From Mesostigma viride (Eukaryota > Streptophyta > Mesostigmatophyceae > Mesostigmatales > Mesostigmataceae), in assembly GCA_009746045.1 (NCBI GenBank), contig RPFO01000017.1, positions 947,001 to 1,011,000 on the forward strand: 64,000 nt of DNA, in the 5' to 3' direction. Below the pieces are notes generated by a model. It was not told the DNA's origin, ran no database searches, and was given only the letters and a program-made list of their open reading frames with translations. A program made the translations under genes and the position numbers. Below are positions 51,577 through 62,100 of the stretch, piece after piece (the stretch's first letter is position 1; every line of letters starts with the position of its first letter).

Positions 51577-53205
51577 GCAACATCGCTGCCGGCCCACCAT
51601 GCAGGCCTGGAAGGGATCTAGACCGCATGGGTCGCTACAAAGTCGGCCCGGTACATGCGGCGGAATAACACATCAGCCACGGTGCGAGTGAGGGCGAGTG
51701 ACAGGCGCTGCCGCCAATACGAGGACCACGTGCGGGCCGACCACGGGGCGGTCTGACCCTCGAGGTCGAGGCGGTCTTCACGGCGCTGGCAGCACTCGTG
51801 GAAAAACTCCGCTGTCTTGGGGCCCATGGCCCCGAACTCCTCAAGGACAAAGGGGATGACCCGGTGGGGCCCCACGTTGCCGTAGGAGGCAAACTTGTCG
51901 CGCTCAGCCACAGCGGCAGCAGCGCCGGCATCCACAGCCGCCCGGAGGATGTGGCGACCGGAGAGCGGCCGAGCCACGGAGACATCGATGAGCAGGTGGC
52001 AACCCTGCCCGTCGTAGTCAAGCACGGTAATGTCGGGGCGGTGGTTGGGTGAGTAGAGGGCGGCCCCATCCGCGTCCTCGCACTTGATGGTGGAGTGGGG
52101 AAAGACCGACCGAACCATGGCACACACCACCCGGAGGAGAGCGGTATGGAGATAGAGGAACCAGTTCTGGTTCTGCGCTGGCCACCCATGCACGCGATGT
52201 AGTGCGTCCCAGTAGTATCCAGAGCAAGCCCGCAGCTGCCGCAGGACGCACCCGCCGTGATGAGAGCTGGTTGCGGGGCAAAGAGCTGGTGGCGGAGAGC
52301 GATGGCCCGTAAAGGGCCGGAACCAGCGTGAACAAAGGGCTCATGGGGAGGGCGCGCAGGAATGCGGACCCCACGCTCCCAGGGCTCAAGGGAAACGGAG
52401 TGAAGCCAAGCCTTCCCCTGATCGTTCAAGCTCGCATGCAGACCCATCCAGTCGGCACAGTGTAGTATACCCGCGTAGGTCTTTTGTTGTTTTTCATGAA
52501 CGCAGGCAGGGAAGACACTAGGACTGACGACAGTGGACACGCCGGGCGAGCCCCGGGGCAGGCGACGGTGGACGGCCTGAGCGGGGCGGACGAGGTCGCA
52601 AGCCTGCTGGATCCTGAGGTAAGAATCCTGCACAGCCTGCACAAAGGGGAAGGGGGATGGGGTGACCAAGTCGGGAATGGCGCTGACGGCGCTGGGGACC
52701 AACCGCCGGATCTCCGCCCAGGCCTGAGCAACAGAGCCAAGGAAGGCGGCGGGGGCGAGGCAGGCGGCGCGGGTGAGCCCACACCCGCCCATCAGTGCGG
52801 CAGGGGAGGGTGGCCAAGCGCATGGAGGGAGCAGCCTGGCAGGCTAGGGCCGGGGAGGAGCACCTGCAAGGCGGCCTGAATGCGCTCGTCATGGCCTTCC
52901 GCAGCAAGTCTGCCGCACCAAGTGGGGGGGAGCGCCACGGAGCCAGTGAACCACCCGCGGGTGGGCCCTTTGAAAAAAAAACACAGGAGGAGCCCTTTGG
53001 TCTGGGGGTCCTTGACGCGCGCCCAAGTCTCAAGGACATGGGTGCGCTGTTCCACGGCACCTGGCCCGGAGCTCCTCTTCGACGTAGTCAGGGTCACCCA
53101 CAGGGACGCCCAGGCACGAGAAACCACGCGCCGGCCCGCGCCAATGCCCCCGGGATAGCCGCGGGGAAGCCAGAGCAGTCCCCCTGAGGCGAAAAGACTG
53201 CACAC
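51577..53205 (-). pseudogene. Non-LTR retrotransposon C-terminal region with CCHC and endonuclease-like motif
   Basis: Minus-sense frames 53,205-52,792, 52,792-about 52,190 and about 52,193-51,618, in series with frameshifts. The order matches the post-RT region of some algal and animal non-LTR elements: a helical region (HDERIQAALQVLLPGPSLPG), GGCGLTRAACLAPAAFLGSV, a zinc-type CGSCGLALDTTGTHYIAC, then NHRPDITVLDYDG followed by LLIDVSVA. R-PD-x(n)-D-V is the core of the restriction-like endonuclease of R2/NeSL-type elements. The region just before its stop is rich in Arg/Trp (WSARTWSSYWRQRLS). There is at least one frameshift near 52,190, so it is dead. It is not related to the RTE copies beside it. 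Confidence 0.65.
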
Positions 53206-53217
53206 TGAATATATATA

Positions 53218-53786
53218 GTAATTATATTTTTAATATATATTCATTGAGAATGATAGATTACGGAGGTGAGATAGGCATGCAACATAAGGAAAAACCCGAG
53301 AACTGGGAGAATAACCCTGAAGAAATTAATAGTAATCTGACACAGACATCCAAGGATCACGCCAGCGGCACAAGGTACAACTAACTATACATCACAAAAC
53401 TACACGCAGCAACAGCGCTGCCGGCCCACCATGCAGGCCTGGAAGGAATCTAGACCGCATGGGTCGCGACAAAGTCGGCCCGGGTGCGGCGGAATAACAC
53501 ATCAGCCACGGTGCGAGTGAGGGCGAGTGACAGACGCTGCCGCCAATACGAGGACCACGTGCGGGCCGACCACGGGGCGGTCTGACCCTCGAGGTCGAGG
53601 CGGTCTTCACGGCGCTGGCAGCACTCGTGGAAAAACTCCGCTGTCTTGGGGCCCATGGCCCCGAACTCCTCAAGGACAAAGGGGATGACCCGGTGGGGCC
53701 CCACATTGCCGTAGGAGGCAAACTTGTCGCGCTCAGCCACAGCGGCAGCAGCGCCGGCATCCACTATATATTAAAAATATAATTAC
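53218..53786. repeat. Segmental copy of the endonuclease-like region between 22-bp inverted repeats
   Basis: The sequence at 53,400-53,763 repeats 51,578-51,942 with only a few substitutions and a short deletion. The segment 53,240-53,764 is bounded by exact inverted copies of an AT-rich 22-mer: GTAATTATATTTTTAATATA plus TA at 53,218-53,239, and its complement at 53,765-53,786. The open frames on it are fragments of the same endonuclease-like domain. Confidence 0.85.
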
Positions 53787-53807
53787 TTACAGCAGAGTGA
53801 AATCATA

Positions 53808-54880
53808 TATTAATTAATTAATAGATAGACACGTGACTGCGTCACGTGAGCATAAGTCCTCAGTGGGAGGGGAACATGGGATGGAATGGATGGTATAAGC
53901 TATCTAGGGATCCTAGTTACAGGGGTGTGGGCACCACGGCCCGAATCGCTATGAATGCCATACTTGTTGGTCACACGCGGAGCCCCCACAGGCTTGGGGG
54001 TGGTCTCCTTCAGATCATCACTACTTGCCATCTATATCCTTGCGCACCATCTGCCTCCATATTACAGACAAACCAGGAGGCTGCCCGGGGGTGAGCCCGT
54101 CACGTCTAGTGTAGCACATGTCCATGCCAAGTCTATCACGAAATGTCCACGGGTGGCGGCCCTGCCGCGCGCGGCCGGGGGCACGCCAGGTGAGGACATA
54201 TTGCCCAGGCTGGGCGGGCTTGGTGCCAGCTAGTCTATCTGAGGTATCTGCCTGATCTGTGCGGGCCAGGTGCCCGGCTAGGCCCAGGCGCCTGTGCCTA
54301 ATAATGTGGGAAACATAGGGCAAATTTATCAGCGTACAAATCCTCATTACTAATGTGCAAACCAAAGGGGATCTTAAGGGGCGCCTTGCGCAGCATCTTG
54401 GTGACGGCGCCGTCGAGTCGTTGCTCCAGCTCCTGCGTCAGTGTCCACATCTCGGCGCCGTAGGTCAGGATCGTCAGAATGACGACCTTGAAGAGGTCAC
54501 GCTTGACGATCCGGGGTAGGGCGGGGTTGCTCCACCAGCGGCGGTGGTCATGGAGGTGCGCCCACGCCATGTCGATCCGTGTCGTCATGTCGTCCTCGCA
54601 GTCGGGAAGCCAACTGCCAAGCAGCTTGAAGCGCGCCTGAAGGAGGGTAGTAGTTGACCCCGGCATCGTCTAAGAGGCGGAGTCAGGAGTGTGGGTGGGG
54701 GCCCTGCCATGCCGAGGGCCAGGGCCTCCGTTTTGGGGCTGATTGCTAGATCGACCAACCGCCCGAGCCTCGAGCGCCAGGCAGTCCAGCCAAAGTTGCA
54801 TGGGCAGACTCCGGTTTCTCGATGAGCGTGATGTCGTCGGCATAAATGAGGTCAGCTAGTAAATTCTGCTTGTTAGTCAT
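53808..54880 (-). mobile_element. RTE-like retrotransposon 3' fragment, copy B
   Basis: Minus sense. TTAA tail, perfect hairpin (53,830-53,848), 3' UTR, then the reverse transcriptase C-terminal half up to FKLLGSWLPDCEDDMTTRID, TILTYGAEMWTLTQELEQRL and DGAVTKMLRKAP. It is frameshifted around 54,660, and the YADD region (54,800-54,860) is damaged. It ends abruptly at about 54,880, so it is 5'-truncated. Confidence 0.85.
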
Positions 54881-54889
54881 CTACTGTGT

Positions 54890-56710
54890 GGTGTGGAATT
54901 AATAAATTAATTAATTAATTAATAGACACGTGACTGCGTCAGGTGAGCATAAGTCCTCAGTGGGAGGGGAACATGGGATGGAACGGATGGTATAAGCTAT
55001 CTAGGTCCTAGTTACAGGGGTGTGGGCACCACGGCCCGAATCGCTATGAATGCCATACGCGGTCACACGCGGAGCCCCCACAGGCTTGGGGGTGGTCTCC
55101 TTCGATCATCACTACTTGCCATCTCTCCTTGCGCACCATCTGCCTCCATATTACAGACAATTAAACCAGGAGGCTATTATTATTATCCATATTACAGACA
55201 ATTAAACCCGGGGGTGAGCCCGTCACGTCTAGTGTAGCACATGTCCATGCCAAGTCTATCACGAAATGTCCACGGGTGGCGGCCCTGCCGCGCGCGGCCG
55301 GGGGCACGCCAGGTGAGGACATAACGCCCAGGCTGGGCGGGCTTGGTGCCAGCTAGTCTATCTGAGGTATCTACCTGATCTGTGCGGGCCAGGTGCCCGG
55401 CTAGGCCCAGGCGCCTGTGCCTAATAATGTGGGAAACATAGGGCAAATTTATCAGCGTACAAATCCTCATTACTAATGTGCAAACCAAAGGGGATCTTAA
55501 GGGGCGCCTTGCGCAGCATCTTGGTGACGGCGCCGTCGAGTCGTTGCTCCAGCTCCTGCGTCAGGGCCCACGTCTCGGCGCCGTAGCCTCAGGATCGTCA
55601 GAATGACGACCTTGAAGAGGTCACGCTTGACGATCCGGGGTAGGGCGGGGTTGCTCCACCAGCGGCGGTGGTCATGGAGGTGCGCCCACGCCATGTCGAT
55701 CCGTGTCGTCATGTCGTCCTCGCAGTCGGGAAGCCAACTGCCGAGCAGCTTGAAGCGGCCTGAAGGAGGGTAGTAGTTGACCTCGGCAGCGTCTAAGAGG
55801 CGGAGTGTGGGTGGGGGCCCTGCCATGCCGAGGGCCAGGGCCTCCGTTTTGGGGCTGATTGCTAGACCAACCGCCCGAGCCTCGAGCGCCAGGCAGTCCA
55901 GCCAAAGTTGGGCAGACTCCGGCTGCTCGATGAGCGTGATGTCGTCGGCATAAATGAGGTCAGCTAGTAAATTCTGCTTGTTAGTCGGCCCCCCTTCCCC
56001 AAGCTCGTTCGTGATCGATAGGCCAGGGGCACGGCCTGCAATGCTAGCAAAGCGAGCACGTGCCTGGCGCATAACATAATCCATGCACTACAATAATAAA
56101 CAGGTACGGCGACAGGACGCAACCCTGCCAGACGCCGGTCTGCAGTGGGCATGGCGGGGTAATGCCGTGTTGAGTGCGCACCGAAGTGGTCGACCCCTCA
56201 TACAGCGTGCGGATGACGGTAATCAGGGGAGTGGGGACGCGAGCGCGAGCAAGTACAGCCCATAGAGCGTCCCAGAGGACAGAATCAAAAGCCTTGATGA
56301 AGTCGACGAAGATCAGGATGGCGGGAAACTCACCAGGTTGCAGGAGAGCGATTTCCTCGAAGAGGCGACGCGCGATTTCCTCGAAGATGGCCATGACGGT
56401 GTTGCGCCCAGGACGGATCGAAGCCCATTTGACTTTCCCCAAGGTGACAGTCGAGAGCAGAACGAAGGCGGTTGAGGATCATGCGCATGAACAACTTGAG
56501 TGCGGCGCTCTGGATGCAGACTCCTCTGTAGTTGGCGGGGTCGTCAGGGGAACCTTTGTTTTTGTACAGCATAATACGGTAGCTGTGCTGCCACTCAGGA
56601 ATCGGCGGCGCGTCGGCAAGCAGGATCCGGTTGCAGACGTCAAGCAGGAACCCCGTGAGCGCCGTCAGCTTAATCACCGGGGCTGGGAGCTGGTCAGGTG
56701 TGGAATTAAT
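54890..56710 (-). mobile_element. RTE-like retrotransposon copy C with 14-bp target-site duplication
   Basis: Minus sense, the longest copy. From its 5' end it contains YKNKGSPDDPANYRGVCIQS (fingers), ILIFVDFIKAFDSVLWDALW (motif A), a GVWQGCVLSPYLF-type motif B, LADLIYADDITLIEQPES (intact catalytic YADD), FKLLGSWLPD (frame change), the YGAE region and the C-terminal domain, then 3' UTR, hairpin (54,927-54,945) and TTAA tail. The reading frame is broken several times. The endonuclease half is missing, so it is 5'-truncated. GGTGTGGAATTAAT stands at both ends (54,890-54,903 and 56,697-56,710), a clean target-site duplication. The clade call rests on the YGAE-WTLT thumb and the microsatellite-type tail. 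Confidence 0.88.
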
Positions 56711-56904
56711 CATATATATTTTAATATATATGTATATATCAGTTACAGACAGGCCTGCACGAGCGCTGCCCGAGCGTGAGCCCATTCCTCCCATGGTAGT
56801 ATTTTGGGGGCATAATGCAGACGATATTTGGAACTTTCGTGTCATTATTTTTCTAATGAGATACGTAGTACTCCGTGGCGCATGCCCATGCGCATGACGC
56901 GCAA

Positions 56905-57145
56905 TTACTTACCTACTAGGGTAGTACATGTCTAGCTAGCCCCAGCCTACCACGAATAAGTCCAGCTAGCTGTAACGACTAAAAATGATCATCAGCATCA
57001 TCCATAGTCCAAATATGAAAGATCTGTTAAGTAGAGCCCAAGGCGATCGACCTTGTCGCGCGCGCGGCCAGGGGTTAATTCGCCATATGTGAGGACGAAT
57101 CGCCCTGGCTAGCTGGGCGGGCTTGGTGCCAAATACATGCAGAAG
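56905..57145 (-). mobile_element. Older RTE-like 3' relic
   Basis: The minus strand encodes FGTKPAQLARAIRPHIWRIN and PRARQGRSPWALLNRSF, diverged from TKPAQPGRYVLTWRAPGRAR and HPWTFRDRLG of copies A-C. The 3' UTR piece GTACATGTCTAGCTAGCCCC also matches. It carries a short insertion and no tail, so it is older than the others. Confidence 0.65.
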
Positions 57146-57420
57146 ACATATTGCCCATGCAACCTTCTTTTTGTTTCCTTGAGAGCCGGGCATTTATTAT
57201 AGCTCAGCAACCAACTAAATAAATAAGAAATTTCAAGCCCAGTTATAGCTATTTTCGCCAAAGTGTTAAGAGCTCTAGATCAATTGCCAGTGCCAACAAC
57301 CGTGGTGGTATCAAGGAGACAACCAGCGCAGGCCAGAAATACCGTGGTGGTATATAAACAGACGGCAACAGGGTACACATACAGGTCTCAAGGGTTGGTA
57401 CTGGTGTCCGATTGACAGAG

Positions 57421-59171
57421 TCAGATCAAAATGTATGCTGGATCTTCAGTCTCCGAGTCCTCACTGTCGCTGCCCTTGTTATGCGCGGTAGCAGATGAGC
57501 CTGTGATCCCCAACTTCTTCTTCTGTTTCCTGTTAAGTGGTCTGTGCCCATGAAACAGAGGGCCAGCCCACATCACACAGGAACAAACATGATGACAGCA
57601 TGTACAAGAGTGACATTATGCAAACAGGAGATCTCCATCTATCCATGGAAAAACAGCCATGATCACAGACGGTGCTGTGTATCAACCAGCATTGGGCGTA
57701 AATGGTTTTGGGGGTGAAATAAACTAAACGTAAATTAAATGCCAAAAAGGGGGCTTAAAGTAAAAGGGACATAAAATAAATTCAAATTTAAGTCTGGACT
57801 TTTTCAAATTCAAATTAAGACTTAAATTAAATGTCAAGTCGTGAGATTTCTTGTGATTAGGAGTTAGGTACTTGCAAACTTGATGAAACGTTTGCGGTTT
57901 GACCCTGGTTTGACAGGAGAAGTCGGTGCGGAACGAGGTGGGATGTCTGGCCGACTGGCTTTCCAGACGATGACTCACGGCTTCCTCATGCGCCTAGCGG
58001 TACTGCCAGCTCGAGAAGCGCACGCAACGTCTTTAATTTAAGCGTTTACTTCATATTTACGACGTAAATGTAGCGCTTAAGCCCTTGTTTTTGTGGACTT
58101 AAATTAAGCGTAAATTAAGCGTAAATTAAGCGTAAATTACGACTTAAATTTACGTCTCGACTTAACGTAACCCATTTCCGTCCAACACTGTATCAACAAG
58201 GGTCAGAAGGTACCCACTCATCAGGAAAGCGGCTTCTATCCCATGACTCTCCCAATGAGGACACGAACGGATGAATTATGCATGATATACGCAGACATAC
58301 ACACAATCTACGTTGTCAACGTTTCTTCATTGACATGTCAAAGAAATGACACACGCAACTTGATGGGACAGTACATTGTAGTTGCCTGTCTACTATGCGA
58401 ACATCTCACGCAATGAGGTCCTCAGGTACCTGTCTACTATGAGCACATCTCACGCAATGAGGTCCTCAGGTACCTGTCTACGATGCGAACATCTCACGCA
58501 ATGAGGTCCTCAGGTATGGCATCCGATAAACTCGCCACCAACCTGACACACAAGCCCTGAGACCATGGCAAGTCCCCAGCAGCGCAGCGCCAGCCACACG
58601 GAAGGACCTCATTTTCCAGACTATGTTCCTGGAATGCACCATCATTCTGCTGGGCCTCTGGTGGTTGAGCGATCACAAACAGTTCATGGGACAGTAGGTC
58701 CTTGGCTAGGCAAACAGCTTGATGATTCCGCTACACAATGCGCTAGCATACATCAACACATAGCGCCATAAGCAAACAGCTTGATGATTCCGCTACACAG
58801 TGCGCTAGCATACATCAACACATAGCGCCAGTGCAGCACATGGCAACACCCACTGGCTACGGGCATCACTGAGAGGCTTCTCTACCTGTGTGCTTGCCAA
58901 CAATCCTTCTCTCTACCCGTGCACTTGCCACCAAGCACTTGATTCTGCCTATACAGGCTGCCAACACACGCTTGCCAACAATGCTTCTCTCTACCTGTGC
59001 ACTTGCCACCACGTGCTTGATTTTCTGCCTATACAAGCTGCCAACACGCTTGCCACCACATGCTTACTTGGAGGCCTCCAAACGTCCTGCAAGTGCTGCT
59101 GCCGTCCCACAGCAGTTCTTGTACTTCGTAGAAGAACCGCAGGGACACGACTTGTTCCTCGGCACCTTTTT
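57421..59171 (-). CDS. SEC-C zinc motif and C-terminal tail of the OTU protein
   Basis: Exon 59171-59068 encodes KKVPRNKSCPCGSSTKYKNC plus CG and ends AA|GTAAGC. Exon 57529-57421 completes the Lys codon and reads KQKKKLGITG, an acidic Ser stretch (GSDSEDSETED) and PAYILI, stop. If the intron is not removed, a TAA follows at once (59,066-59,064), giving a shorter but complete SEC-C protein. Three of the four SEC-C zinc ligands lie in CPCG and the fourth in the CC pair. Confidence 0.9.
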
Positions 59172-62100
59172 CTGGGCACGTCACAATGACGGGCCAGGGG
59201 CACGGGCATGAGCCAGGGTGCCATAATATAAGCACACATAAAATGGAAACTGCCAGCAGACGACGCTCCTGGGTAGCAGCCGGTGGGCGTGACCGCGACA
59301 CGAAAAGGGCGCGGCAGCAAGGGCAGCCTCCCAAAAGGCTTCAAGGCTACACATGTTTGCCGCACACGGCGACCCATCCATGCAGTAGGCAGGTGATCTA
59401 ACCCTGACATAAGGTGATAGGTACGGAAATCCATATCGAGAGTTGATGAGACAAGCATAACACAAACGGGCGAACAAAGGCTAGCTAGCATGGCCCTCTT
59501 GGAAATACCACTGGCCTGTTGTTCCCAAACAGGCAGGTTCACTATGCAACACAGGGAGCACACACGGGGAAAGCCCGTAACACAGCAGGTGCACACGCTG
59601 CTCCACAAAATGCTGCTTTGCGGAGCCGTAGCTGCAATGCATCGGTAGCCGACGCAGCAGGGCCAAGGACGTGCGGGGAACATGCTCGTGCTGGAAACAC
59701 CGCACGTACACGGCGAAGTGTAAAGAACATGCTCCTCGAGACATCGCACATACGTACATGGTGAGCCACGGAGACCTTCACAGCGCTCGCGTTGGTCTTC
59801 CGTGTCGATGCACGTGCGGCCGACGCGCTACCACCCGGCTCACCCACTGGCGCCACCGCCCCGTCTGCTGCCACTCCCTCCTTCACGTCATCACTGGGAC
59901 GGTGACGCGATGAGCCGTCCTCTAGTTCTTGGGAGGCAAGCGACGCTGCCAGCCCAGTTTCCTTGACACCATAATCCTTGTCACCGTCACCACCATCCGG
60001 ACAATGGCCCTGTCCATGGGCCTCTCCATTTACCCCCCCGCCCAGGCCCCGGGCTCCGCTTGCTGCAACCCCTGCATCGGTTCCTGCGTTCGGCACACTG
60101 CTTCTCCCTTCTTCCCGCAGTGCGGTCTCGGCCGGCGATGAGAAACGACCTGTCCCACCACCCCGGCTGCTGTCATGGCCCCGGCTGACATCGCCCCGGC
60201 TGCCAGCAGCACCGCATGCATCGGTCTCCCTCCCATCATCCCGTTTGTCCCTGGGGCCACCGATGCCGCAGGCGCCCCCTTCATCCCTCTGTTCTGGTGA
60301 TCGGTCTCTAGCAGGGACTTGTGTACGGTCCTGCCCCGCCGAGATGTCACTGGCTCCTTTGCTTGTGTTGGCGGTTCCAATCTGCGCGTACATGGGCGCA
60401 GCCGTCATGATTAGAGAGAACTGTAATTGCCAATCGGCGATCACCCATGACCTTCTAATAGACAAATGCTTCGGTTTGAAAGTTCACGAAACTCGCAAAT
60501 TTACGACAGCTCTACGTGCAGCCAATCCACACCACTGTCAGATTCATCCAAACCGCCCGGCTACCCCGGCACAGCGCATGGCCACATGGGTGACTGAGGG
60601 GAAGCGTTAGCTGGCGGAAAGCCGCGCACAAATGGCATGACATGAGCCAGCCCGCGCCTGCCATTATAAGATTATGCATGACAGAGACCAGCACAAGCCA
60701 TACATGGGGACGCTTGGGGCACAAAACACGCACGTGTCACCCGCTGGGGAAACATCCATGCCATGTGCGCAAGGACACCCGAGCAACATGCATGCAACCA
60801 CGCATCCATTCCTCTAGTTTGGCCAGAAACTAGATCCCAAACATTCGGCCCCCACCTCTCTGGGAAGAAACACAAGGGACGTACACAAGCATACACTCCC
60901 ATGGTGTTTACACAGCAATGGTTTACGAGTCTGGTAGAGCTACTGCCCAACTGTGGTCACAAGCCGAACTGCATGCCACCCACTGCCCTCCGCCACCCCC
61001 ATCCTCACATGGGACAGGCAGACGGGTCCAACCGCCGCTGAGCCAACGTAATACCAACAGCAAGCATACGACAGTCGTAAGCGCACCGCCCATGTGCCCG
61101 ACCGCCACGGAGCCAAGGTCCAGGGGACACCAAGCACCGGCCCCGCATCAAAGGGCATCATCACGGGGGGCATCATCACGCGGGGCATCATCACGCGGGG
61201 CATCATCACGCGGGGCATCATCACGCGGGGCATCATCAAGGGGCACCAAGCGCGAGCCAGGCATCACGGGGCGCCCACCTCGCAGCGTTCCAGCGCCAGC
61301 AGCAGCTCCTGTTCTGCGCCGTCGAAGGCATCACGCGATCGGGTCGCCGCCATCGCCGCAGCCCCCTTGGCCCGAGCAGGCCTGCTTTCATCTGATGACT
61401 TTACCCCCTTCTGCCTTGCCACACTGGCAGCCCCAATAGCTTTCGTGCTGCCATCGCTGCCCGCTGTGTCTTTGGGGCGCTCCTGGGAACCGTCTGGATT
61501 CTCCTTGGCATCCTCGCCTGCGCTCCCATTACTCCTCGCTACTTGCCCGTCCTCCTTGGTGTCTGCCCCGTGATCTGCCTTGGTCTCTGCCTCTTCCTCC
61601 TCCTCTGCCTCCTCTCCCACACCCGCTGTGTCCTCGTCGTGATGGTACTTTTCGCCCCGCTCCCCCTTGGTCTCCTGCGGGTGCTTCTTCTTCTTGGTGG
61701 CCGCGGCGCCGCCCTGGCGATGCCACCCGGGGCACCATGCAAGCCAGTGCACACACCCAAGAACATGTGAGGCCTGCATGAAGGGACATGATGATAAAAC
61801 AGTCCTCCACAGACATGCTACGAACTAGGGCGGTGTGGTGCGCCAGCAGAGACATGCGTCGGTAATATCTCGAGACTGGGGATGGGTAAAAACACACAAG
61901 CAAGGTGGCGCCCGAACAGAACATATACGAGGAGAGAGGGAATCCGCCGGCATGCATGCGGGCACGAGGAGATAGGACATCTGCATGGTGCGCCAGGTGC
62001 CCTATGGGTGCGTCACGCAGGGACACCAAGGAATGCCTGTAGATGACAAAAAAAAAGTGGAGTAGGAAAGCATGCGCCAATGCCCTCAGCCAGCGGTTCA

